In this document: positions 1 to 5,716 of the stretch, in pieces
How positions within the stretch are numbered: position 1 is the stretch's first letter
Layout: each line of letters starts with the position of its first letter
The notes under the pieces: generated by a model
The model's input: the letters and a program-made list of their open reading frames with translations, nothing else
What the model was told of the DNA's origin: nothing
Database searches by the model: none
Program-made: the position numbers and the translations under genes
Origin: an uncultured Lachnospiraceae bacterium
Lineage (GTDB): Bacteria; Bacillota; Clostridia; Lachnospirales; Lachnospiraceae
Length of the DNA: 5,892 bases
Direction of reading: 5' to 3'
Assembly (NCBI GenBank): GCA_946633495.1
Contig: CAMPAX010000152.1
Coordinates: forward strand, 1 to 5,892

Positions 1-47
1 AAACTGATTTCGAGTCAGCCCCGTTATGACCACTTCGATACGTCTCC
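1..47 (-). tRNA. tRNA-Ser (anticodon CGA), 5' part, cut by the window edge
   Basis: Read on the minus strand, the gene begins at base 47 with the acceptor strand GGAGACG followed by TA, then a D arm containing GTGGTCATAAC. The anticodon arm follows. Its 5' strand GCTGA (19 down to 15) pairs with TCAGT (7 down to 3), with one G-U pair, around the 7-base loop CTCGAAA. The anticodon CGA lies at 12 to 10 and reads the Ser codon UCG. The GGAG start and the long D arm fit a class II tRNA-Ser. The variable arm, T arm and 3' end lie outside the window, so an encoded CCA cannot be judged. The 5' end faces the rest of the window, with a promoter about 80 bases upstream. Confidence 0.9.
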
Positions 48-125
48 ATATTATGCCGCCCGAACATTGCTCCTGCCATGGTCCGTTCCCGGATCCTCTG
101 CCAGGCAATCTCCCGACGTTGCATA

Positions 126-154
126 AGTTTATCAGATTTTAGTTCATACTTCAA
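126..154 (-). promoter_or_regulatory. Sigma-A-type promoter for tRNA-Ser
   Basis: On the minus strand a -35 box TTGAAG (154 to 149) is followed by a 17-base spacer and a -10 box TAAACT (131 to 126). A TG lies one base upstream of the -10 box (extended -10). Transcription would start near base 119, giving a leader of about 70 bases before the tRNA-Ser. The promoter lies between the plsC stop codon and the tRNA. I see no strong terminator hairpin between plsC and this promoter, so some read-through from plsC is also possible. Confidence 0.75.
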
Positions 155-190
155 GAGATTTCTTTTGATTTTAACGCGGGACTTCTTCTC

Positions 191-1045
191 TCAGCCCCGC
201 CTTCCCAGCTTCCAGTCGTCAGCCGGGTGTTCCGTCAGGAAATCTCCCAGGACCTTAAATGCACGATCCGACAGTTCTCCGGTCTTCTCCGCTTTCACGA
301 TCTTTGCGGGAATGGTTCCGAGGATATCCAGATGAATATGAATCGGCCGGAAGGTAAAAGCTCTTCGGAAGATATGGTCGGAATTCCGGATCGTGGAAAG
401 CACGATCTGACAGCCTGCATCCTTTGCGATCTTAAAAGCACCGTTCCGGAACGGAAGCAGCGGATCATGGGTCTTATTCTCCCAGCCCTCCGGATAGATG
501 CCGTAATTTGCGTACCCGCTTTTGATATTCTCTGCCGCTTTTTTTATGGATCGGATGGCGTTCTTCGGATTCTCCCGGTCCAGAGGCAGGCATCCTACCG
601 CGGCGATATAACGACCCACAAAGGGGATCTTCAGGTTCTCCTGCTTGGAGACATAGGCCACATCATAATCCTTCAGCCAGATCAGACCGACCAGCGGATC
701 GAAAATGCTCCTGTGATTGCTGACCATAAGGAAAGGCTCCTTCACCGGCATTTTCTCCAGGCCATGCAGATGAACCCTGATATGAAGCGTCATCATAAAC
801 ATCCGGACGGTCTCGAATCCCATAAAACGATAGAAGGTATGGATCGTCTTCGGGAGATCATCCATCCGTATGAAGAAGCTGACAACAGCAAATACCAGAA
901 CATGTATGACGAACAGGCAAAGATATATGAAAACCGCAAACAGCAGGAACAGCACGATACCCGTAAAGACATTTGTCACATCCGACCGATATACGAACCA
1001 TCCGCTGCCCAGAAGACTGATCCCAAGATAAATGTAGAAAAACAT
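191..1045 (-). CDS. plsC: 1-acyl-sn-glycerol-3-phosphate acyltransferase (PlsC/LPLAT family)
   Basis: This 284-residue membrane protein probably transfers an acyl group to lysophosphatidic acid to make phosphatidic acid, the second acylation step of phospholipid synthesis. Family motifs are visible in order. Motif I is NHRSIFD (HX4D, His111 and Asp116), the catalytic pair. Motif II is around GCLPLDR (151-157), and motif III is YPEG (184-187), which binds the glycerol phosphate. The usual proline-containing motif IV is not obvious; VLSTI (215-219) occupies that place. Two N-terminal hydrophobic segments (about 2-18 and 26-58) should anchor the protein in the membrane. The length is slightly above the 240-260 residues common in the family because of this anchor. 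The start is chosen because AAAGGA lies 9 bases upstream of the ATG. The gene has its own promoter and is transcribed away from the ATPase cluster. The exact acyl acceptor is inferred from the family only; related lysophospholipid acyltransferases share these motifs. Confidence 0.88.
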   Translation of the reverse strand: MFFYIYLGISLLGSGWFVYRSDVTNVFTGIVLFLLFAVFIYLCLFVIHVLVFAVVSFFIRMDDLPKTIHTFYRFMGFETVRMFMMTLHIRVHLHGLEKMPVKEPFLMVSNHRSIFDPLVGLIWLKDYDVAYVSKQENLKIPFVGRYIAAVGCLPLDRENPKNAIRSIKKAAENIKSGYANYGIYPEGWENKTHDPLLPFRNGAFKIAKDAGCQIVLSTIRNSDHIFRRAFTFRPIHIHLDILGTIPAKIVKAEKTGELSDRAFKVLGDFLTEHPADDWKLGRRG

Positions 1046-1119
1046 ACGACTCTTTCCTTTTCAATAATCATGATCACACACCGGATGCGATCCTCTGCAG
1101 GAACCTGCCTGCCCTTGCT

Positions 1120-1148
1120 ATTGTATCGTACTCCCCGGGATATCACAA
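1120..1148 (-). promoter_or_regulatory. Predicted sigma-A promoter for plsC
   Basis: On the minus strand the -35 box is TTGTGA (1148 to 1143, 4 of 6 consensus) and the -10 box is TACAAT (1125 to 1120, 5 of 6), with a 17-base spacer. Transcription would begin near base 1113, giving a leader of about 68 bases before the plsC ATG at 1045. The leader contains a small inverted repeat, GCAGG/CCTGC (1097-1108), of unknown significance. Confidence 0.6.
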
Positions 1149-1174
1149 GAAGAAAGCCCGATTTTCCTGCCATT

Positions 1175-1203
1175 TTCATGTCGTTCCATGTCAAATGTAG
1201 AAT
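1175..1203 (+). promoter_or_regulatory. Weak candidate promoter for the ATPase operon, overlapping a small palindrome
   Basis: A -35-like TTCATG (1175-1180, 3 of 6) and a -10-like TAGAAT (1198-1203, 5 of 6) are separated by 17 bases. The -10 box lies inside the 11-base palindrome GTAGAATCTAC (1197-1207), which could be an operator. Both the match and the palindrome are modest, and the leader of about 125 bases would be long. No better plus-strand promoter is visible upstream of the ATPase gene. Confidence 0.3.
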
Positions 1204-1320
1204 CTACCCCGCTCATACATATGAAGGCTTATAGTATGTACAGTAACGCGGCGGCCTTCCACCATCCCCCCGATGCAATCATCCCGACACGCCGCAAACC
1301 CGGAGAGGGGGCAATACGAA

Positions 1321-1335
1321 AAAGGAGGTTCCTTT
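1321..1335 (+). promoter_or_regulatory. Ribosome binding site of the ATPase gene inside a short inverted repeat
   Basis: AAAGGAGG (1321-1328) is a near-perfect Shine-Dalgarno sequence 7 bases before the ATG at 1336, and it decides the start. The 15 bases up to the ATG also form a perfect 6-base-pair inverted repeat: AAAGGA (1321-1326), loop GGT, TCCTTT (1330-1335). Folding would hide part of the Shine-Dalgarno sequence, so the element could modulate translation initiation. The stem is short and rich in A-U pairs, so any effect is probably mild. Confidence 0.8.
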
Positions 1336-2340
1336 ATGCCAACCACAAAAGCAAAAACAAAAAAAAGACCCGTGAACTTCTACGAAGAGAACTACATCCC
1401 CTACCGCAATTCCTCCTCTGACAACCGGATCCTGAAAAATCCTGCAGAGATCTACCGGTTCCTCCTGGATCGGGTTTATCATCAGGACACCTACTGCAAA
1501 GATGCAGCCATGATCCTCTGGAACCACTGCAGAGGGATCACTTCCCGTAATTATGTCTGCGGCCCCGCCGGATCCGGTAAAACCTTCGTCTGGCAGAACC
1601 TGCAGGAGATCTTTCCCCGGATCATCATCGTAGATGCATCAAACATCACCTCCGATGGCTGGAAAGGGGACAACAAGGTCACCTCCTTCCTGAATCAGGT
1701 TGACCCTGCCGATCCGGACGTCATCGTGGTCTTTGACGAATTTGATAAAATGGTCACCCCGCGCTTCACTTCCCATGGCGATAACCCCTCCTCGGCAGTC
1801 CAGTCCGAATTCCTGAAGCTGATCGAGGGCAAGCTGATCGAAGTAAAAAAGGCCGGCAGCGATCCGGTGCTTATAGACACCTCGAAAATGAGTTTCGTGC
1901 TTTGCGGTTCCTTCGCAGCCAGGGCAGAAGAGATTGCCAGGTCGAAGTCGAACACCGGCCTCGGCTTCATGAGCGAATTCGAAACACACAAAGCATTTGA
2001 GGAAGAGCTTACGCTGGATGACCTGATCAAATTCGGACTGATCCCCGAAATGGCTTCCCGGGCGACCCGACTCATCAACATCCATCCGCTGACCGAGGAC
2101 GATTTCCTTTACCTCATCACGGAGCATCCCTACTCCCCGGTAAAGAAACTCGAGAAGCTGTACCGGATCAGGATCAACCTGTCCGAAGATTACAGCCATC
2201 AGCTCGCAGAGAATGCGTTCCGCTCCGGCCTCGGCGTCCGCGCTGTCACCTCGGAGCTGCAGCGCGCCATCGATACCGAGATCTTTCTGGGATTTCAGGA
2301 GGATCCCAAAACTCCGAAGAAGGAGATCACCCTCGGGTGA
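1336..2340 (+). CDS. ClpX-like AAA+ ATPase lacking the zinc-binding domain
   Basis: This 334-residue protein is a single AAA+ module of the ClpX/HslU clade, predicted to be a cytoplasmic hexameric protein unfoldase or remodeller. In order it shows Walker A GPAGSGKT (76-83), a pore-loop position with GWKG (108-111, GYVG in ClpX), Walker B VVFDEFDK (131-138) with catalytic Glu135, VQSEFLKLIEG (155-165, close to VQQALLKLIEG of ClpX), and a sensor-1 region FVLCGSFA (187-194). LGF (209-211) follows at the place of the ClpP-docking IGF loop. DLIKFGLIPE (229-238) is nearly identical to ClpX and leads to arginine finger Arg242. Sensor 2 lies in GLGVRAV (298-304, Arg302). The ClpX N-terminal zinc-binding domain is absent and replaced by a short Lys-rich tail. 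The ClpX RKH substrate loop is not recognisable. At 334 residues it is shorter than ClpX (about 420). The start is the ATG 7 bases after AAAGGAGG; a longer in-frame start at 1273 lacks a ribosome binding site. It is first in a four-gene cluster. Family membership is secure, but substrate and protease partner are unknown. Confidence 0.9.
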   Translation: MPTTKAKTKKRPVNFYEENYIPYRNSSSDNRILKNPAEIYRFLLDRVYHQDTYCKDAAMILWNHCRGITSRNYVCGPAGSGKTFVWQNLQEIFPRIIIVDASNITSDGWKGDNKVTSFLNQVDPADPDVIVVFDEFDKMVTPRFTSHGDNPSSAVQSEFLKLIEGKLIEVKKAGSDPVLIDTSKMSFVLCGSFAARAEEIARSKSNTGLGFMSEFETHKAFEEELTLDDLIKFGLIPEMASRATRLINIHPLTEDDFLYLITEHPYSPVKKLEKLYRIRINLSEDYSHQLAENAFRSGLGVRAVTSELQRAIDTEIFLGFQEDPKTPKKEITLG

Positions 2341-2345
2341 TCTCC
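2322..2345 (+). repeat. Perfect hairpin covering the ATPase stop codon
   Basis: GGAGATCACCC (2322-2332) and GGGTGATCTCC (2335-2345) are perfect inverted complements separated by two bases. In RNA the likely form is 10 base pairs with a 4-base loop. The stop codon TGA (2338-2340) lies in the right arm. No run of T follows directly, so this is not a classical intrinsic terminator. It could be a partial terminator, an mRNA-stabilising 3' end or a processing site that sets the ratio of ATPase to downstream proteins. Confidence 0.7.
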
Positions 2346-2402
2346 CACACCGGGAAAAACTTACATTTTCCTGTCCCATAAGACACCAAAACAGACCATA
2401 TG

Positions 2403-2409
2403 AAAGGAG
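2403..2409 (+). promoter_or_regulatory. Ribosome binding site deciding the 2418 start
   Basis: AAAGGAG ends 8 bases before the ATG at 2418. It lies within the extra codons that the alternative start at 2400 would add, and no good site precedes 2400. Confidence 0.8.
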
Positions 2410-2417
2410 AAACTGCC

Positions 2418-2774
2418 ATGAAATTCGATTTTGAATACGATGATGACATCACTCTCAAGTCCCTCGTACTGCTGCCCGACAAAGAGGAAGATGCGGACGA
2501 ACTCTATGTCCTGTCGCGTCAGCTTCCGGTAACCAATCCGGCCATCGTTTTCACGGAAAAAGCGAAACGGGGAGATTTTAACGCGATCTCCGACAGCGAT
2601 TACCAAAAGATACTGGACCGGACAAAACTCATAAGCACACACATTTTCAACAGCCAGCCTTCGATCAACATCTTTCGGCTTGCGGTTTCCCTGATGGAGG
2701 TCCTTCTGGATCCGGAAATGGTCGAGCTGAAAGATAAGGCCATGGTACTTCTTTCCAGGCCGCCCAAAACTTGA
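2418..2774 (+). CDS. Hypothetical protein, 118 residues, second gene of the ATPase cluster
   Basis: I do not recognise this protein. It begins with an acidic stretch (MKFDFEYDDD, plus DKEEDADE at 21-28). A mixed region with IVFTEKAKRGDF (43-54) follows, then a more hydrophobic, probably helical C-terminal half (about 61-113, including IFRLAVSLMEVLL at 85-97). There is no signal peptide or membrane segment, so it is probably cytoplasmic. The start at 2418 is preferred over the in-frame ATG at 2400 because AAAGGAG (2403-2409) lies 8 bases before 2418 and overlaps the earlier start. It begins 77 bases after the ATPase stop, beyond the hairpin. Its stop codon is embedded in the promoter of the next gene. 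Its small size and its place next to an unfoldase gene suggest an adaptor or partner, but that is inference from position alone. Confidence 0.8.
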   Translation: MKFDFEYDDDITLKSLVLLPDKEEDADELYVLSRQLPVTNPAIVFTEKAKRGDFNAISDSDYQKILDRTKLISTHIFNSQPSINIFRLAVSLMEVLLDPEMVELKDKAMVLLSRPPKT

Positions 2775-2799
2775 CATTGATTTCCCGGTTACTTACAAT
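2771..2799 (+). promoter_or_regulatory. Near-consensus sigma-A promoter for the last two genes
   Basis: A perfect -35 box TTGACA (2771-2776) and a -10 box TACAAT (2794-2799, 5 of 6) are separated by exactly 17 bases, so 11 of 12 consensus bases match. The -35 box contains the stop codon of the 118-residue gene (TGA 2772-2774). Transcription would start near 2806, leaving a leader of about 58 bases before the ATG at 2864. This predicts that the 350- and 598-residue genes can be transcribed strongly and independently of the ATPase. Confidence 0.8.
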
Positions 2800-2848
2800 T
2801 GAGTTATCTGTTTTCGCAGCACACCGCGCATGTAGATACATTTCTTTC

Positions 2849-2855
2849 AAAGGAG
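2849..2855 (+). promoter_or_regulatory. Ribosome binding site deciding the 2864 start
   Basis: AAAGGAG ends 8 bases before the ATG at 2864. The longer in-frame TTG start at 2771 would lie inside the promoter -35 box, upstream of the predicted transcription start, so it is rejected. Confidence 0.85.
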
Positions 2856-2863
2856 TTTCACTC

Positions 2864-3916
2864 ATGAACAGAACAAAAAACGGCAAAGCCGCTCTCCCCT
2901 CGCAGGAACAGATCCTCAGGGAACGTTATCGCATGCTTCAGATGCATGATATCATCAGCCGCCTTTCCGCCGCCTGCTTCGGAAGAGATCAGCAGGTCCG
3001 GCCCTTCATCCTCACCGAGAAAGGGAAGTTTTCCGAGAGCAAAACCAGAAAACTTGTGAAGGAGCTGTTCGAACGGATGGAGGAAAGCAACGAAATCCTT
3101 CGGGGTCCTTCCTTTACCGAAGATCAGTGCTCCCTGATCAAAAGCATGCTTCTGCTCTCCGTCCTGATCCCGGGTACATTTCATGAAATCCCATACAGCA
3201 TGGAGGATTGTCCCGAAAGCTTCTCCTGGAATCTCACCTTCGAGGATATTTTTGCCTTTCTGAAGAACACCTATCCTCCCTCCTCCGAAGCCCATTACAT
3301 TCAGAACTACGAATTCAGATCCACCGGCTTTGGGATCCCGGATCACGCGTTCTTCTACATGCATTATTATGCAAATGATCTCCTCTGTTTTGATTTTCAT
3401 CCGGATCATGCCAAAACCAGGGCAAAGGAGGAACCGGAATCCATGCCGCTTCCTGAAACCGCGGGGGATGCGCAGAACTCCTTAGTCTTTACTCATGACT
3501 CGGAATATCTGACAGAGGAAGACCAAAGCTTTTGGGAGTTCTCAGAAGCAGATGAAGACTACGCAGCCTGGGAAAAAGAACAGGAGAAGATTGCGATGGA
3601 GGCACAAAATGATCCGATGTTGAATGCTCTCCTGGAGCAGCAGGCACAGGAAATGTTCGCCGCCCAGGAAGCGTTTAGTGCGATATTTCCTATGCGGAAA
3701 GAATTTGAGGACGCCTGCCGTACTTACCGGAAGCTGGTGTTCTGCTGCTATCCCATGAATTTCATTCCCCTCACCGAAATGGCCATCAACCTCTTTCTGA
3801 CTCGAAAAGGCATCTCCTCTCTTGTCGATCAGCAGGAATTCTGGCGTGCCCATACCGAATGTGCCGTGGCGGTACGCCGCGTCCGCAAAAATCGTCCCTG
3901 GGATCCGGAGGGCTGA
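2864..3916 (+). CDS. Hypothetical protein, 350 residues, third gene of the ATPase cluster
   Basis: I do not recognise a family. The N-terminal part (1-80) is charged and probably helical (ILRERYRMLQMHDIISRL at 17-34). A hydrophobic helix-like stretch follows (LIKSMLLLSVLIPGTF, 91-106) that is too short and interrupted for a confident membrane segment. Residues 140-180 are rich in aromatics and His (NYEFRSTGFG at 148-157, then HAFFYMHYY). A strongly acidic region rich in Glu, Asp and Gln runs from about 187 to 270 and is probably a linker or coiled coil. The C-terminal domain (275-340) is helical and ends in a basic tail (VRRVRKNRPW). There is no signal peptide and no recognisable catalytic motif. 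The gene has its own strong promoter and is almost fused to the next gene (3-base gap), so the two products probably act together. Function is unknown. Confidence 0.85.
   Translation: MNRTKNGKAALPSQEQILRERYRMLQMHDIISRLSAACFGRDQQVRPFILTEKGKFSESKTRKLVKELFERMEESNEILRGPSFTEDQCSLIKSMLLLSVLIPGTFHEIPYSMEDCPESFSWNLTFEDIFAFLKNTYPPSSEAHYIQNYEFRSTGFGIPDHAFFYMHYYANDLLCFDFHPDHAKTRAKEEPESMPLPETAGDAQNSLVFTHDSEYLTEEDQSFWEFSEADEDYAAWEKEQEKIAMEAQNDPMLNALLEQQAQEMFAAQEAFSAIFPMRKEFEDACRTYRKLVFCCYPMNFIPLTEMAINLFLTRKGISSLVDQQEFWRAHTECAVAVRRVRKNRPWDPEG
3907..3911 (+). promoter_or_regulatory. Ribosome binding site abutting the upstream stop codon
   Basis: GGAGG lies in the last codons of the 350-residue gene, just before its TGA (3914-3916), and 8 bases before the ATG at 3920. 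Ribosomes finishing the upstream gene would be at the start site of the 598-residue gene, so translational coupling is expected. Confidence 0.75.
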
Positions 3917-3919
3917 TCT

Positions 3920-5716
3920 ATGTACAGACTGAACGCAATCGATGATATCTACCGAAAACTGTATCTGGAATACTGGAATTCCTTAGGGTATTCCGCGGAT
4001 CCGGCGGACAGCAGAAAGACCGAGAAGAAGGAAACCGACATGGGGAATTTTGACCGGTTCTATCGACGCCTTTATCTAAGGACCCTCATGGAAAAGGGTA
4101 TCTCGAATCCGACGGTAGACCCGAAGGAATATCAGGAATTTCTTCGCGGTCTGCCTTCCGATGAGAGCCGGCTTTCCTCCGTCAGGGATCCGGAGCAAAC
4201 CGTCATATATCGATTTTTCTTCCGGAAATATCTGAAACCCCACGGTGTCTCTGAAAAGAATGATGAAGGGGTGCGGCCGCCAAAATCGTCTCCTTATATC
4301 CTGAGTTTTCATAGCCCCATAAAATACCGGGGCAAGAACAAAAAAGAAAAAGGATATACGGAGCCTGCGGAGAAGGCCGGGAAGGCGCTGCAAATGCTGT
4401 ATCAGGACTGGGAAAAAGAGCCGTCTTTTGGCTCCTCTTCCAACGCCTCTCAATATGCCGCAGCCGGAATACAAAAACCGGATAAAATGCTGATGTTGAT
4501 GGCAGCATTCAATCGATATTTCGAGCACCGATATGAAAAAAAGGACGGATCAGAGAAAGAGGCCGTCCTGTTCTTCCGTTTTCTGCTTGAATATCTTCTG
4601 GAACATCCCTCCGGATATCTGACGGGACACTGCGGAGAAAAAGAAAACAGCAGATTCGTGAAGATCGCATTTCTTTCACCGCTTCTATCCTCGGAAGATA
4701 CTTCCGCCAAAAATCCAAAGGAAACCGACAGCGCGGAAAACCTGAACAAAAGGTTTCTTCTGCTAAGGAACCGCCTCCTTGATAAAACCACCGTCTCCGA
4801 AGCTTCCGCCAAACTGTATCGGATCCCGGCGGAAGAACTGAGAAGGCTGACGGACGACATCCTATCCGCCTCCCTGAATGAAAAAGTGAAAACATTTTTT
4901 AAAGACATGGGGTTCACCCATCCGGAGGTGGTACGGCTAAAGAAAGAAGAAAATGAAGACAAGATTCCCCAAAAGCGGAAGGCAGATCATACGCTGGAGC
5001 TTTTGAGATTCTACGCAGACCGGGAAGCCGCGGAATCATCCTCCATCGGCGCCGGCGGTCGGGACCGGCTCCCCTCCGACGCAAATAAGCCGTATTTCTC
5101 CGAACAGGAATGCGACGTACTCCTCAGTATCATGAATTCCGCCGGGAAAAGAAGCGGGAACTTCGGTGCATTCGTTCCACTGATGGCCGACCTGTCCGGC
5201 ACCATGCTTTGCATCATGGGATGGGATCTTTTTATCTCCATGTCCGATCCCAAAGATATCACATCCCGAACCATCAGCAAATGGAAGAAGGAACCTTATT
5301 CCTACGGAGTGATCGGGCCGGAATTCGGAACCGATCACGGAAGCAACCGGTTTACGGATCTTCTGTCGGACCGGCAGCAAAAAAGGGAGCATCAGTGCAT
5401 ATCCTACAGCTATCTGTCCGGAGCCAATGTCAAATATCAGGATTTTTCCGACGCCCTGGCCGCCTATCGGGAACTGGTGAATGCGGCGGAACCGGAGATC
5501 CGGTTCGGGTTCACCATTCAACAAAATGAAGGACAGCTGCTTAGGAAAGGGAATCTGTCCCGGGACCAGATCCCAGCCCCCTTTCTCCCCTTTTTCGGCT
5601 TTTCTTCCTCCAGAGAGGAGGAGTATCTTTCCGAATACGAGAAAAACCGGCAGCAGCTGATGGACGGCGAGGAAAACTACCTGGCCCGAAACAGCCAAAG
5701 AAGCCCGGGCAGGTAA
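3920..5716 (+). CDS. Hypothetical protein, 598 residues, with a three-copy N-terminal motif
   Basis: I do not recognise a family. The first 111 residues hold three related 16-residue segments: IYRKLYLEYWNSLGYS (10-25), FYRRLYLRTLMEKGIS (47-62) and IYRFFFRKYLKPHGVS (96-111). They share aromatic-Tyr-Arg at the start and Gly-hydrophobic-Ser at the end. A Lys-rich stretch follows (138-155). Helical segments come next (185-228, 275-290, 305-330), then a charged linker (338-372). The C-terminal domain, after a Gly/Ser linker near 375-382, spans about 390-560. It contains SGNFGAFVPLMADLSG (412-427), a hydrophobic stretch CIMGWDLFISM (431-441) and aromatic/Gly-rich segments. There is no signal peptide, Walker motif or obvious nuclease, protease or kinase motif. 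The gene is translationally coupled to the 350-residue gene. The stop codon sits in the loop of a small hairpin. The role may be structural or scaffolding, but the sequence does not settle it. Confidence 0.85.
   Translation: MYRLNAIDDIYRKLYLEYWNSLGYSADPADSRKTEKKETDMGNFDRFYRRLYLRTLMEKGISNPTVDPKEYQEFLRGLPSDESRLSSVRDPEQTVIYRFFFRKYLKPHGVSEKNDEGVRPPKSSPYILSFHSPIKYRGKNKKEKGYTEPAEKAGKALQMLYQDWEKEPSFGSSSNASQYAAAGIQKPDKMLMLMAAFNRYFEHRYEKKDGSEKEAVLFFRFLLEYLLEHPSGYLTGHCGEKENSRFVKIAFLSPLLSSEDTSAKNPKETDSAENLNKRFLLLRNRLLDKTTVSEASAKLYRIPAEELRRLTDDILSASLNEKVKTFFKDMGFTHPEVVRLKKEENEDKIPQKRKADHTLELLRFYADREAAESSSIGAGGRDRLPSDANKPYFSEQECDVLLSIMNSAGKRSGNFGAFVPLMADLSGTMLCIMGWDLFISMSDPKDITSRTISKWKKEPYSYGVIGPEFGTDHGSNRFTDLLSDRQQKREHQCISYSYLSGANVKYQDFSDALAAYRELVNAAEPEIRFGFTIQQNEGQLLRKGNLSRDQIPAPFLPFFGFSSSREEEYLSEYEKNRQQLMDGEENYLARNSQRSPGR

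Larger units (their letters stand above)
1046..1335. other. Divergent intergenic region between plsC and the ATPase gene
   Basis: These 290 bases separate the two divergent genes. The minus-strand plsC promoter (1120-1148) and the plsC ribosome binding site (AAAGGA, 1060 to 1055) are clear. For the plus strand I see only one moderate promoter candidate (1175-1203) and a strong ribosome binding site at 1321-1328. Open frames crossing this stretch lack ribosome binding sites and protein-like composition, so I see no gene here. Confidence 0.7.

Noticed and set aside
1189..1194. Perfect TTGACA on the minus strand upstream of plsC
   Set aside because: No acceptable -10 box lies 16 to 18 bases downstream (the sequence there is GC-rich), so the TTGTGA/TACAAT pair nearer the gene is preferred.
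227..1234. A 335-codon plus-strand open frame opposite plsC
   Set aside because: It is antisense to a gene with clear PlsC motifs, has no ribosome binding site, and its protein composition (many His, Arg and Ile in odd runs) is not protein-like.
1273..1335. Longer ATPase start adding 21 residues
   Set aside because: The extra residues are not ClpX-like, there is no ribosome binding site before 1273, and the strong AAAGGAGG site points to 1336.
1639..2379. A 246-codon minus-strand open frame opposite the ATPase
   Set aside because: It is a shadow of the ATPase gene, whose Walker and sensor motifs are unmistakable; no ribosome binding site or family resemblance.
5213..5245. Possible membrane segment in the 598-residue protein (residues about 425-441)
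   Set aside because: The hydrophobic run is interrupted by Asp and is too short for a confident transmembrane helix.
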